Source of the DNA: Actinomyces viscosus
Lineage (GTDB): Bacteria > Actinomycetota > Actinomycetes > Actinomycetales > Actinomycetaceae
NCBI RefSeq assembly: GCF_900637975.1
Contig: NZ_LR134477.1
Location: forward strand, 620,001 to 684,000
Direction of reading: 5' to 3'
DNA length: 64,000 bases
The notes under the pieces: generated by a model
What the model was told of the DNA's origin: nothing
The model's input: only the letters and a program-made list of their open reading frames with translations
The model's database searches: none
Program-made: the position numbers and the translations under genes
Shown here: positions 38,590-47,826 of the stretch, piece by piece
Layout of the letters: every line of letters starts with the position of its first letter
Numbering within the stretch: position 1 is the first letter of the stretch

Positions 38590-40295
38590 ACCCGACGCAG
38601 CCAAACCTCCCGTCCGGCCCGCCCGCCTCCCGGCTCGTGGCCATCTGGGTCCCCGACTGGCCCGTCGTCGCCCTCACCCTGGAGGTCCGCCGACAGCGCC
38701 GCCACCTCCGCGCCCACCACAGCAGCCTCCACCTACCGGATCCCGCCACCGAGCCTGTCGCCGTCGTCGGTGCTCGCGGAGTCCTGGCCGCCTCCGCCCC
38801 CGCCCGCAGCGCAGGCATCGCCACCGGCATGCGACTGCGCACCGCCCGCTCCCTGTGCCCCGCTCTCACCGTTCTGCCACCCCAGGAGGATCGGGAGGCC
38901 CGAACCTTCGAAACCGTCATGGAGGCCCTCACCTCCCTTCTGGCGGACCCCATCGTGGCCCGACCCGGACTGGCCCTGTCCGGAGCCAGAGGACCCGCCA
39001 CCTGGGCCGGCGGAGAGGAGCCCCTCGCCTCAGCCCTCGTTGAGGCCGTCACCCAGGAGGCCGACGTCGAGTGCCAGGTCGGAATCGCCGACTCCCTGTC
39101 CGGAGCCGTCCTGGCCGCCCGTCAAGGCATCATCGTCGAACCGGGACAGACCCCCGACTTCCTCGCCCCCTGGCCCTTGGAGGCGCTCCTGGCGTGCCTG
39201 CCCCTCAGGCGCCTGAGGCGCGAGGCCCGCCCCCTGCTGGAGACCTTCACCCGGCTCGGTCTGCGCACTCTGGCAGACCTGGCCTGTCTGCCCCGAAAGG
39301 ACGTCACCGCCCGCTTCGGCCCCCTGGGGGAGCGGCTCCACCACCTGGCCGCCGGCACCTACCACGAGGCTTCCGCCATGACCCGGCCCGCCCAGGACAT
39401 CACCGTCACCTCCGACCTCGACCCTCCCGTGGAACGCACAGACACCGCGGCCTTCGCCGCCCGCCACCTCGCCGAGACCCTGGCCGCCCGCCTCCTGTCC
39501 GAAGGGCTTGCCGTCGGACGCCTCGCTATCGAGGCTCACTGCGAGGACGGCACTGAGCTGGTCCGCACCTGGATGCTGGAGACCACCCCCACCACCACAG
39601 AGCTCACCGACCGCGTGCGCTGGCAGCTTGAGGGCTGGCTCTCCGGACGCTCCGGGCGCCCGCCCGCCTCCGGACTGACCCACCTGGGCCTGACGGCCCT
39701 CGAGCTGAGCCCCGCTACAGCTGCCCAGGCAGGGCTGTGGCAGGCACCCGGTCAGCAGGCCGAGGCGCGCGCCCGCCGTGCGGCCGAACGGGTGGAGTCC
39801 CTTATTGGAGCCGGCACCGTCCAGGTCCCCAGGGTCGTTCCCGGACGTGACCCGCGCTCGCGGGCTCGACTGGTTCCTTGGGGAGAGGGGGAGCGGGTGG
39901 GCGAGTCCGCCAGTGGTGGTTCGGCGCCCTGGGCCGGCGCCCTGCCCGAGCCCTCGCCCTCCATCGTCCTGCCTCGACCGGTTCCTGTGCGCCTCACCGA
40001 TGCTCGGGGGCGCGAGCTCGGCGTCGACATTCACGGCCAGCTCGATGGTGTCCCCGGGTTTCTGAGCGTCAGCGACAGCATCGGTGACGTGGGTGATGGC
40101 GTTGGTGGCGATGCTGCCGATGGTGGGGGCCCGGAGCCCGTGCTCCTGTGGGCCGGGCCCTGGCCTGTCGATGAGGGCTGGTGGACCCCACGGGGGCCTT
40201 CCCGTCGCGCCTACCTCCAGGTGGTCACCGCCGTCGGGCCGCCCCGTCTGCTGGTGTGCTCAGGCGGATGGTGGCTCGATGCCGTGTACTCCTGA
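38586..40295 (+). CDS. imuB: DNA polymerase Y-family protein ImuB
   Basis: Y-family polymerase-like protein of 569 residues, a clamp-binding hub of the DnaE2 mutasome rather than an active polymerase. The N terminus LVAIWVPDWPVVALTLE lacks the catalytic acidic cluster of DinB/UmuC. The conserved helix GMRLRTARSLCPALTVLPP, GLRTLADLACLPRKDVTARF (HhH) and a C-terminal domain with EGWWTPRGPSRRAYLQVVT are present. The ATG overlaps the imuA' stop. dnaE2 does not follow; the next gene is on the other strand, so the polymerase partner must lie elsewhere. Confidence 0.87.
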   Translation: MNPTQPNLPSGPPASRLVAIWVPDWPVVALTLEVRRQRRHLRAHHSSLHLPDPATEPVAVVGARGVLAASAPARSAGIATGMRLRTARSLCPALTVLPPQEDREARTFETVMEALTSLLADPIVARPGLALSGARGPATWAGGEEPLASALVEAVTQEADVECQVGIADSLSGAVLAARQGIIVEPGQTPDFLAPWPLEALLACLPLRRLRREARPLLETFTRLGLRTLADLACLPRKDVTARFGPLGERLHHLAAGTYHEASAMTRPAQDITVTSDLDPPVERTDTAAFAARHLAETLAARLLSEGLAVGRLAIEAHCEDGTELVRTWMLETTPTTTELTDRVRWQLEGWLSGRSGRPPASGLTHLGLTALELSPATAAQAGLWQAPGQQAEARARRAAERVESLIGAGTVQVPRVVPGRDPRSRARLVPWGEGERVGESASGGSAPWAGALPEPSPSIVLPRPVPVRLTDARGRELGVDIHGQLDGVPGFLSVSDSIGDVGDGVGGDAADGGGPEPVLLWAGPWPVDEGWWTPRGPSRRAYLQVVTAVGPPRLLVCSGGWWLDAVYS

Positions 40296-41003
40296 TGGTG
40301 TGTCTGGTGATGCGTGCCCGGAGACCTGGGCCGGCCGTCGTCGTCCCTGCAACCACAGAAGCGCCAGCGTCACCAGACACAGCCAGGCCAGCCCCAGGGA
40401 CCAGCCGGCCAGGACATCGGTCATCCAGTGATAGCCCAGGTAGACCCGGGAGGTTCCCACCAGCGCAGTCGCCCCCACCGCCGCCATGATCGCCAGCGCC
40501 CGGTACAGGGTCGCTGTAGTGGACAGGAGGACCATCCCCGCTAGCAGGCCGGCGAAGACGGCCGTGTTGAAGGAGTGCCCTGAGGGGAAGGACGTCGTCA
40601 GGGCGGGCGAGCCCAGGAGGGTGTCGGTGGAGGGGCGCGCGCGCCCGAAGATCTCCTTGAGCCCCACTGTCAGCAGACTGGAGCCGACCATCGTGAGGGT
40701 CAGGACCAGGGCGCGCACCTGGTGTCCCCGCAGGAAGAGCAGGACGGCGCAGATCGCGGTCAGGATCGTCAGCCCCACGGTGGACCCCAGGGCGGTGAAG
40801 ACCTGCATGATGACGGTCAGGGCCGGGTGGCGCCCGTCTACGGCCCAGGTGGTGACACTCTGGTCGTGGGGCGCCAGCCCCGTTCCGGCGCTCGTGGTCA
40901 GGGCCAGCCAGGAGAAGACCGACAGCGTAGTGACGGCGGTCATGGCCAGTGCGCCGGCACGCCTGGTGCGCCAGGTGTCGGGCAGGTGATCGAGTGAGAG
41001 CAT
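40260..41003 (-). CDS. PAP2 family phosphatase
   Basis: Membrane phosphatase of 247 residues acting on lipid phosphates. All three motifs are present: KEIFGRARP, SFPSGHSF and SRVYLGYHWMTD. Five or six membrane segments surround them. The ATG at 41003 (MLSLDHLPD) is preferred; the open frame extends to 41147 but overlaps the start of the tdk region. Its 3' end overlaps the imuB 3' end by 36 bp on the opposite strand. Confidence 0.85.
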   Translation of the reverse strand: MLSLDHLPDTWRTRRAGALAMTAVTTLSVFSWLALTTSAGTGLAPHDQSVTTWAVDGRHPALTVIMQVFTALGSTVGLTILTAICAVLLFLRGHQVRALVLTLTMVGSSLLTVGLKEIFGRARPSTDTLLGSPALTTSFPSGHSFNTAVFAGLLAGMVLLSTTATLYRALAIMAAVGATALVGTSRVYLGYHWMTDVLAGWSLGLAWLCLVTLALLWLQGRRRPAQVSGHASPDTPSGVHGIEPPSA

Positions 41004-41139
41004 GAGCGCGAGGCTATCGGTGAGGGTCGGGGTGAGGCTATGCGTAGACCATGGGGTGGCTGAGTGGTGTTGCCCGCGCCCAGAGCGTTCGGCGGGTAGC
41101 ATCCGGCGCGAGTGCCCACCCCAGGCCAGGAGGACCCGC

Positions 41140-41787
41140 GTGGCCAAGCTCTACTTCCGCTACGGCGCTATGAACTCTGGGAAGTCCACCGGACTGCTTC
41201 AGACCGCCTACAACTACGAGGAGCGTGGTCAGCGCGTCCTGCTCATCAAGGCGGTGGTCGACACCAAGGGTGAGGACTTCGTGGTCTCCCGGCTCGGGGT
41301 GTCACGTCGTGTCGACCTCCTCGTCGACGCCGACGACGACCTGCGCGCCCTGGTGCACCAGCAGGCGCTGAGCGCTGCTCAGGCCACTCCTGCCGGAGGC
41401 GATGGTTCGCAGGGGGTGGCGCGGCTGCGGGAGGTCCTGGACTGCGTGCTCATTGACGAGGCCCAGTTCCTCACGCCCCTCCAGGTGGACCAGCTCATGG
41501 AGATCGTGCTGGTCGATGATGTTCCCGTCCTGGCCTACGGGATCCGCACCGACTTCCGCACCGTCAGCTTTCCCGGGTCGCGGAGGTTGCTGGAGATCGC
41601 CCACTCCCTGGAGGAGCTGAAGACCATCTGCCGCTGCGGTCGCAAGGCCATCTTCAACGCCCGCAAGGTGGGGGAGTCCTTCGTCTTCGACGGCGACCAG
41701 GTGGCCATCGACTCCGGGGGCGTCACCTACGAGTCGCTGTGCGGCAAGTGCTATCTCTCCGCCGGCGGGAGACTTTCCGCCCAGTGA
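41140..41787 (+). CDS. tdk: Thymidine kinase
   Basis: Salvage enzyme phosphorylating thymidine, 215 residues, type II family. The P-loop is FRYGAMNSGKSTGLLQ near residue 7. The Walker B-like VLIDEAQFLTP near 105 follows. The lasso and substrate loop VLAYGIRTDF and the zinc-ribbon cysteines (CRCGRKAIFN and LCGKCYLS) are complete. The GTG at 41140 has AGGAGG seven bases before it. Monocistronic. Confidence 0.92.
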   Translation: MAKLYFRYGAMNSGKSTGLLQTAYNYEERGQRVLLIKAVVDTKGEDFVVSRLGVSRRVDLLVDADDDLRALVHQQALSAAQATPAGGDGSQGVARLREVLDCVLIDEAQFLTPLQVDQLMEIVLVDDVPVLAYGIRTDFRTVSFPGSRRLLEIAHSLEELKTICRCGRKAIFNARKVGESFVFDGDQVAIDSGGVTYESLCGKCYLSAGGRLSAQ

Positions 41788-41807
41788 GCCGAGGCTCCGG
41801 GGGTGCG

Positions 41808-41829
41808 CTTGTACTGACTGGAGTACAAG
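41808..41829. promoter_or_regulatory. Dyad 1 upstream of satD-like gene
   Basis: CTTGTAC-N8-GTACAAG, a 22-bp inverted repeat. It has the same half-site and spacing as dyad 2 and lies 73 bp from it. Confidence 0.7.
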
Positions 41830-41880
41830 GCGGATCGAGAAGGGTGGGTGGGGGAGACGGGGGCACGCTCCGAGATTTAC

Positions 41881-41902
41881 CTTGTAATGAGGGTGTTACA
41901 AG
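41881..41902. promoter_or_regulatory. Dyad 2 overlapping the satD-like promoter
   Basis: CTTGTAA-N8-TTACAAG. Its left half holds the probable -35 (TTGTAA). With an 18-bp spacer the -10 TATCGT falls at 41906-41911, only 6 bp before the GTG start. A protein bound here would cover the promoter. Confidence 0.72.
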
Positions 41903-41917
41903 CGTTATCGTGAAACC

Positions 41918-42625
41918 GTGAACGTCTCCTACGCTCTCATTGCAGACATTGTCCGCTCACGCGATCTGCCTGACCGCAGCCGCGCTCAGCAGGTCATTTA
42001 CGAGGCTCTGGACCATGCTGCCGAAGGTCTGACTCTGACGCAGCGTCCGTACGCCACGGTCGGAGATGAGCTGCAGGCGGTATCGGCGACCCTCGCTGAT
42101 GCTCTGACTCTCACGCTGCGCACGCACCTTCTTCTGCCTGAAGGGATCGGTCTGCGTTTCGGCGTCGGTGCCGGAGTGATCTCCGAGGTCGATGGCATGG
42201 TGGGGGATGGATCCGATGGTGCTGCGAGGCGCCCGATTCAGGACGGCTCGGCATGGTGGGCAGCACGCGAGGCGATCGATAGGGCTCACGCACTCCAGGA
42301 TGAGGGCAGGTCCTTCATTCGCACCTGGCTACGCATCCACCCGGACGAGGCGAACGGATCGGAGGAGGAACGGAGTGAGCGTGAGGGATTCGTCAATTCC
42401 GTGCTCATTCTGCGTGACCAGGCAGTGTTCCGTTGTCAGCCGCGTCAGCGTCGCATGATGGCAGGGCTTTTGATGGGGCGGACCCAGCTCGAGATCGCCC
42501 GTCAGGAGAAGGTGAGTCAGCAGGCCGTCTCTGATTTCGCTCGCGGTGTCGGATCCTCGCTGCTGGAGGTTCAGAAAATCCTCGATGGGATGACTGAGAG
42601 AGGCAAGAAGGATGAGGTCTCATGA
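41918..42625 (+). CDS. SatD-like protein with C-terminal helix-turn-helix
   Basis: Protein of 235 residues related to the SatD family; function not established. The N-terminal domain starts ALIADIVRSRDLPDRSRAQQ and includes TVGDELQAVSATLADAL and LRFGVGAGVISEV, recalling a nucleotide-cyclase-like fold. The C terminus carries a helix-turn-helix, TQLEIARQEKVSQQAVSDFA near residues 188-207. The GTG lies about 7 nt from the -10, so the mRNA is probably leaderless. Two matched dyads upstream make autoregulation plausible. Its stop overlaps the start of the membrane-protein gene. Confidence 0.72.
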   Translation: MNVSYALIADIVRSRDLPDRSRAQQVIYEALDHAAEGLTLTQRPYATVGDELQAVSATLADALTLTLRTHLLLPEGIGLRFGVGAGVISEVDGMVGDGSDGAARRPIQDGSAWWAAREAIDRAHALQDEGRSFIRTWLRIHPDEANGSEEERSEREGFVNSVLILRDQAVFRCQPRQRRMMAGLLMGRTQLEIARQEKVSQQAVSDFARGVGSSLLEVQKILDGMTERGKKDEVS

Positions 42626-43069
42626 CGGCGCTCCTGGTTCTTCTTCTGGCTGTGTCGTCCGCTCTCAGCGGTCGTGGGCGGGCGGGGCGGAGGCTGTGGG
42701 GGCCGCGTCTGACAGCTGGGCTGCTAGCGGTGGGCTCGGCCCTGGCTGTCCTCGGCGTCCTGGTGGGGCGGGCTGTTCTTCATCTCCGTGCTGGTAGCGT
42801 TGCCGTCGTCGTCCTGGTCTCCGTCGCGTGGACGTGCTGGGATCTTGTTCCGCAGGCTTGGTGGGCGAGAGTGGCGGGATTCTGGCAGCAGGGGCGGGTG
42901 GGGTCCGAGGGTGGCCTGGACCGAGCGGTGCGGGGCGCGCGGCTTGCTCGCGCAGCTCTCATGCTCCTTGCTGTGGCGATCTGCGCCGTCGTGTCTCAGC
43001 CGCTTGGTTCTCGGGCTGCCAAGGCGGCCGCCGTCGTCGGAGTCGTCATCTTCCTGGCCGCTCCTGCTA

Positions 43070-44323
43070 TAGTGGAGTTTAAACGAGATTATTTTGTGAG
43101 TCGGTAGGGGAACTTGTTTGCCTGGATGAAGGTCTCGAATGCTTGTCGGGTTTGGGGGAATGTGGCTCTTTGGTGGTTGCTGATACTGTCCTTTGCTTCT
43201 TTCCAGACGTGCTCGATGGGGTTCTCGTCGGGGCTGTAGGCGGGTAGGTTGATCAGGTGGATCCTCTCGAGGTTCTTGATGGTCTTGAGGCTGTTTGTGA
43301 GCTTTGCTGAACGGTGCCAGGAGGCGTTGTCCCACACGATGACGATCTTCTTCTTGTCGGGGTGCTTCACGGTCAGGTCGATCAGGGCCTGGGTGATGGT
43401 GCCGGTGTCCTGCCAGTCGAGGGTCATCAAGTCGACGGTGCCGTCGGTCTCGTGCAGGAAGCCGATGTAGGACTGGGCCTGGCGGCGGCGGTCGACCTCC
43501 AGGCGGGCGGCGTCCCCCCGGCGGATCCACGCCCTGCGCACGATCGCCTCGTGCTCGATACGCACCTCGTCGGCGCACACCACCATCACCTCGGGATCGG
43601 ACCACTTGCGGACGATCTCGGAACGGATCTGGCTCATGCGCTGGTCAACGTCCGCCTGGGGCGGGCGGCGCTGGTCAACGGTCTGGGGGCGGTGGAAGGA
43701 CAGGCCCGCCATGTGCAGCAGGAACCGGTAGGAGGCGGCAGAGGCGTACTCCACCTCGAAGTGGTCGTAGACCCAGGCCGCCAGATGGGGCACGTCCCAG
43801 AACCCGATGGGCAGGCCCTGCTCCGACGGGGGCCGGGACAGTACCCCGGCCACCTCCTGGCGCTGGGTGGCGGTGAGCCTGGAGGCGTTGAGGTTGCCGG
43901 CGTGACCGGTGTGGATTGAGGCCAGGCGGTACCGGTTCCACTCCCGAGCCCAGCTGCGCACCGTCTCGGGCGTGCGCTCGACGACCTGGGCCACGACCGC
44001 GGTATCCACACCCTTGGACAGCAGCACGACCGCCTCGGACTTCAAACGCATCAACCTGTAAGGCGCCTGGTGCTTATAGCCCTGCAAAACAGTCCACTCA
44101 TCATCACTAACCACGACCCTGTCCATCCCAGCATGATATTCCGCCCTCGACCCGAGAGCTCACACGAAACGCCGACAACACAAGAGACGACAACAAAAGA
44201 AGCCAGCACCAGCAGCCAAGCACCCCACGAGAAAGCGACACCCCCACATCGGACGCCCCACGAATACCCGATCACCAACCCAACAACAAAACCAGCAACA
44301 CGAATCTTGTTTTAATCACACTA
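43070..44323 (-). mobile_element. IS630-family insertion sequence
   Basis: 1254-bp element flanked by a TA duplication (43068-43069 and 44324-44325), as expected for IS630/Tc1 elements. Imperfect terminal inverted repeats read TAGTGGAGTTTAAACGAGAT and TAGTGTGATTAAAACAAGAT. It lies within the SatD-linked membrane protein gene. Its lower-GC noncoding end (44130-44320) contains no other gene. Confidence 0.9.
43089..44126 (-). CDS. IS630-family transposase
   Basis: Full-length DDE transposase of 345 residues. A helix-turn-helix N terminus includes TAVVAQVVERTPETVRSWAR near residue 42. Catalytic residues are D in VVCADEVRIEHE near 185, D in IVIVWDNASWHRS near 265, and E in YSPDENPIEHVWKEAK near 307. 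No frameshift is seen, so the element could still be active. It is transcribed against the interrupted gene. Confidence 0.92.
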   Translation of the reverse strand: MDRVVVSDDEWTVLQGYKHQAPYRLMRLKSEAVVLLSKGVDTAVVAQVVERTPETVRSWAREWNRYRLASIHTGHAGNLNASRLTATQRQEVAGVLSRPPSEQGLPIGFWDVPHLAAWVYDHFEVEYASAASYRFLLHMAGLSFHRPQTVDQRRPPQADVDQRMSQIRSEIVRKWSDPEVMVVCADEVRIEHEAIVRRAWIRRGDAARLEVDRRRQAQSYIGFLHETDGTVDLMTLDWQDTGTITQALIDLTVKHPDKKKIVIVWDNASWHRSAKLTNSLKTIKNLERIHLINLPAYSPDENPIEHVWKEAKDSISNHQRATFPQTRQAFETFIQANKFPYRLTK

Positions 44324-44750
44324 TAATCGAATCGTCTCTGACATTCTTGCTGTCGCTCGTCAGTATCCAGAGAAGAATGAGGAGCCGCGCAACGCGGACG
44401 CGCCAATGCGCGGCGGTCGCTGGATAGGTCCGCTTGAGCGCATTCTCATTCTCCTGCTCGCCTCCGTCGAGGCGCCCGCTGCTGTCGCCGCAATTGTTGC
44501 CGCCAAAGGCGTCATTCGATTCCCTGAGATCAGTAAGGATGAAGGAGGGCAAAAAGCCGAGGAGTTCCTCATCGGCTCCTTCGCCTCATGGATACTGGCC
44601 ATCCTCGGCGCTGTCGCCGTTCATCTCGCCTGAGTTGCGGAAAATGCCGTATTGACGGGGCTTTGACCTGACTCGTGACAGTTTGGTGGGTTCTGGGTTT
44701 TGAGGCGGGTTTTCCGTTGGTATCGCGTGGTGGTTGGGGGTGTGCTGGCA

Positions 44751-46439
44751 CACTAGCCTCGATCTTTCATTGGTTGGTTGAGTGGGGTGTGGGTGGCGTC
44801 GTTGCCGGTGTCGTGGGGGCGATTATGCCGGTTGGGTGTGACGGTCTGCCGCGTGTCGTCTCGCGGTGGTCGGGCCTTTCCAGGGGCCAGGGTTGTTCCT
44901 TCAGGGTCGTGGTGGGCAGGAGGCGGCGGTCGGGTGCCTATGGTGCGGGTAGGGCCTGAAAGCTGCTCAGTGCGGTCAGCAGGAGGCTGGTGAAGGGGTG
45001 GTCGGCCTTGTAGCGCAGGACGGTGCGGCGGGCACGGTGGGTGATGACGGCGGGGATGCTCATCAGGCGCAGGCGGATCGTCCTGGGCTCCCAGGTGCGG
45101 GCGGGGGTGGAGGCCAGGGCGAGCGGCTGGGAGAAGGCCAGCAGGTCACAGGCCAGGGCCACGATCAGGCACCAGATACGGTTCTGGGCGAACCCCTGCA
45201 AGGGAAAGCGGTCAAGCCCGGTGTCCTTGGCACAGCGGATACGGTCCCCTGGCAGCGGGCCCGTAGCCGGTGGCGGACCTCGAGATCGGCGAGCTGACCT
45301 ACTTTTGTGTTGGTGGCGAAGGCGGTCAGCCGGTAGCCCCCGACGTCCTCGAAGCGCAGCTGGGCTCCCTGGTGGGGCCGCTCTCGGCGCACGGTTGACC
45401 CGCGTCCCCTTGGGCCAGGCGGTCAGGTCCAGCAGGTCAGTGATCTCAGCGACGTCCGCACCCTGCCTGGGCTGTCCGTCAGCGTTGTAGGCCGGGTCCC
45501 AGGCGGCCTCGGGGATGGTGCCCGTGGATCTGCGGCGTGTGGTCCGGCAGCGTGAACCCCACGCTGTAGGACACCCGCCGACGGGCCAGGAGCTCAATGG
45601 TCTCCTTCGTGCCTCCGGCCCCGTCGATGCGCACCAGCACCTTTCTACCGGGTCTGGGGCCGAGCCCGGCCTGGTCCAGTGCCCGGCGGATGATCTCGAC
45701 GTGGTCGGCGGCAGTGTTCGATCCCGCGTTACCGGGACGCAGCACGAGCGCCGCGCACTCACCCCCACCGTCGGGGCCGTGGTCGAACCACGCGGTCAGC
45801 GGGTGGTAGCCGAACCCCTTCTTGAAGGTCGGGGCCGCACCCTCTTTGTCTGAGTGCACATTAACCAAGGTGGCGTCGACGTCGATCACCAACGGCCGGT
45901 TCGCCGAGACGCCGGCGGTCGGTGAGTGCTCGCCGGCCAGGGCCCACACCCGATGCCGCGCTGTCCTGCGGGCCCGGTTGACGGCGGCCTCGACAGCCTC
46001 GACGTGGTCGGCCAGGGCCCCTGCAAGTCGCGAGACCGTCGGGTCGGAGGCAACAAGCCCGAAGACCTCCTTGTCGCACCGCAGCAGCGAAAGGTCCGAC
46101 AGGCACCGGCCTCCCAGGGCCACGCACACCGCCAGATCCAAGATGATCTTGCCCGGGTCGTGCACCGACCCCGGCCGCCGCCACGTAGACAGGGCCTGCG
46201 AGAGCTCGTTGCCCAGGCCCGTGACCCCGCTCGTCTCGGTCAGCAGCCTCGCCCCGGCCAGACCCACCGCCGGCACCTGACCGGACTCCACACCCACAAC
46301 CGGGTACAACCCGCTATTCTTCACCACGAAGGTGTCCTCCCCCTGGAGTTCTCGGATTTCAGCAACCCGCATTATTCCAGGCGAAGCGACACCTTCACCC
46401 CACTTTCACCACCTCAACGATGAAATCTCGAGGCTAGTG
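44751..46439 (-). mobile_element. IS1380-family insertion sequence, degenerate
   Basis: About 1689 bp bounded by imperfect inverted ends. The left end reads CACTAGCCTCGATCTTTCAT, and the right end in reverse reads CACTAGCCTCGAGATTTCAT. No target duplication is evident. The region 44634-44937 holds the gap after the satD operon and this element's noncoding end, with no gene seen. Confidence 0.75.
44938..46372 (-). pseudogene. IS1380-family transposase, multiply frameshifted
   Basis: The N-terminal 297 residues (from MRVAEIRELQGEDTFVVKNS) are intact and include RPLVIDVDATLVNVHSDKEG and KVLVRIDGAGGTKETIELLA, the first two catalytic Asp regions. A frameshift near 45520 moves the reading into a second frame (AAWDPAYNADGQPRQGADVA). 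A further shift gives FEDVGGYRLTAFATNTKVGQ, then a return to RIRCAKDTGLDRFPLQGFAQ and the C terminus. At least three shifts make it inactive. Confidence 0.85.
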
Positions 46440-46455
46440 CCGCGGCCCCAAGCGG

Positions 46456-46885
46456 CGAACTGCTTGGGTTAGGCCATGTTCCATGGGCAGGGATCAGCCC
46501 TGGGTAGACCATCTCGACATGCCTCCTTCCTTTGGCGGTGCGGGTATGCCGAACCTGGACCAACTTGGGCGGCTACTGGGAAATCTATCCAGACGAGAGC
46601 ATCGAGGACCTTGACAGTGCGCGGCACCTTGCGTCGGTGGGATCGCTCGGCCCAGGAGACGGCTGGGACGTCCTTCTGCGGCAACTCCTTCGGGGTTGCG
46701 GTGCAGGGTCTTCTGGTTCCCCTTGCCGTCCGAAGGTAGTGACCGCGTCGAGCGATGATCCACTGGACAGTCTGAACCTGGGTGTGCATCGCGTCGGCGG
46801 TGGCCACTGCTTCGTCCAGGCTCAAGGGGCCGAGCAGGCCCGGCCGAGTGGGGCCTCGTTGGACTTGTCGGTCACTCTGAGCTCT
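46456..46885 (-). pseudogene. Diverged ISAs1-family transposase fragment
   Basis: Encodes a piece related to the middle of the intact ISAs1 transposase: VATADAMHTQVQTVQWIIAR, then KDVPAVSWAERSHRRKVPRT and VKVLDALVWIDFPVAAQV. It is clearly diverged from the two full copies and lacks both ends. It is an older insertion of a different family member. Confidence 0.78.
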
Positions 46886-47079
46886 GATGAGGGGGCGATG
46901 ATTTCCTAGTTCTACTTCGATAGGTTCGAGAAACCTCTAACAAGCCCCCTGGAGGTAGTGGGCAGATGCCTGGAGTATCAGCACGTATCGCCCCGGATTC
47001 AAAAACTTTACCCGATATCCACTGTTCGTGACCTCATTCACGTAGAACACATCAAAAGCTACGGACCGAATGGCTGTTT

Positions 47080-47826
47080 CTATGACAAAAACTGCGCAGT
47101 GTTTGCGAAGACCGTAGTTAGATTGGCTGCGAACTCTAGTGCTTTCTTGGCTGTTTGCTGCGCTTGCTTCCATCGGCCGGCATTTGCGTCCGACTCCAGA
47201 TGGTCTGCTAGAGACTGCGCTTCCTCCACTTCCTTGCTCCACCGGGGGTCTGATTCCAATGATTGACTGTCCAGACGAAGAGCATCGATGAGTTTAAAGA
47301 TGTCTTGACTATTCATTCCTGTATTCATCTGTGTTTGCGTGGCACCACGTCCGGCTATCTGCATATTTCCAGTTGGGTTATTGACTATCTGTACATCTCC
47401 ATTGATGATGCTGGCGCCAGAAGACAATTTCTGCCACTGCTGCTCGCTAAGATAAACCCATGTCGGTGGATATTTGAACACATCCCAGGCTAAGAACTGG
47501 GGAAACCGACTTATTCTATCCAGATCGTAAGCTTTAAAGAACAATTGCCTGTCAAGTAAGTCCTTGAGGATAACGTATCTTTGCGAAGTTGTGTAGTCTT
47601 TAGACTTCCAGAATGCGGATAGTTTGACTCTGGTGTTTTTTTGCTGCGATGCGTCGTAAACAGCTTCGATCAGCTCGCTCTGAACGCTGTGCTTCAGATC
47701 TTCTGGCAACCTGCCTAGATTTTCCCGTCGTTTCCCCTGTAGATAAGAGAGTGTTGTGAGTAACAGAAAAAGGATGAGGATGCAAATGATTCCAATTATA
47801 GCGCTCCAGGCGAGCTTGTTCATCAC
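47080..47826 (-). CDS. Hypothetical single-pass membrane protein
   Basis: Protein of 248 residues, AT-rich relative to the chromosome, no family recognised. One N-terminal membrane helix (AWSAIIGIICILILFLLLTT) is followed by a soluble part. The middle holds WVYLSEQQWQKLSSGASI and an Asn/Gln/Thr-rich polar stretch, NNPTGNMQIAGRGATQTQMN. The C-terminal 70 residues look helical (EVEEAQSLADHLESDANAGR; QQTAKKALEFAANL). The layout of membrane anchor, polar linker and helices recalls membrane effectors or sensors of small defence or phage-derived modules, but nothing here proves that. It stands alone between IS remnants. Confidence 0.6.
   Translation of the reverse strand: MMNKLAWSAIIGIICILILFLLLTTLSYLQGKRRENLGRLPEDLKHSVQSELIEAVYDASQQKNTRVKLSAFWKSKDYTTSQRYVILKDLLDRQLFFKAYDLDRISRFPQFLAWDVFKYPPTWVYLSEQQWQKLSSGASIINGDVQIVNNPTGNMQIAGRGATQTQMNTGMNSQDIFKLIDALRLDSQSLESDPRWSKEVEEAQSLADHLESDANAGRWKQAQQTAKKALEFAANLTTVFANTAQFLS

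Larger units (their letters stand above)
42622..44633 (+). pseudogene. SatD-linked membrane protein gene, interrupted by IS630
   Basis: The gene is split into 42622-43069 and 44326-44633. Removing the IS and one TA rejoins a clean frame of 251 residues. The first half has three to four membrane segments (TALLVLLLAVSSALSG; LMLLAVAICAVVSQPLG). The second half begins NRIVSDILAVARQYPEKNEE and contains ERILILLLASVEAPAAVAAI then GVIRFPEIS and FLIGSFASWILAILGAVAV. This RFPEIS/FLIGS pattern is typical of SatD partners as I recall them. As it stands, translation ends in the IS after 161 residues. Confidence 0.85.
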
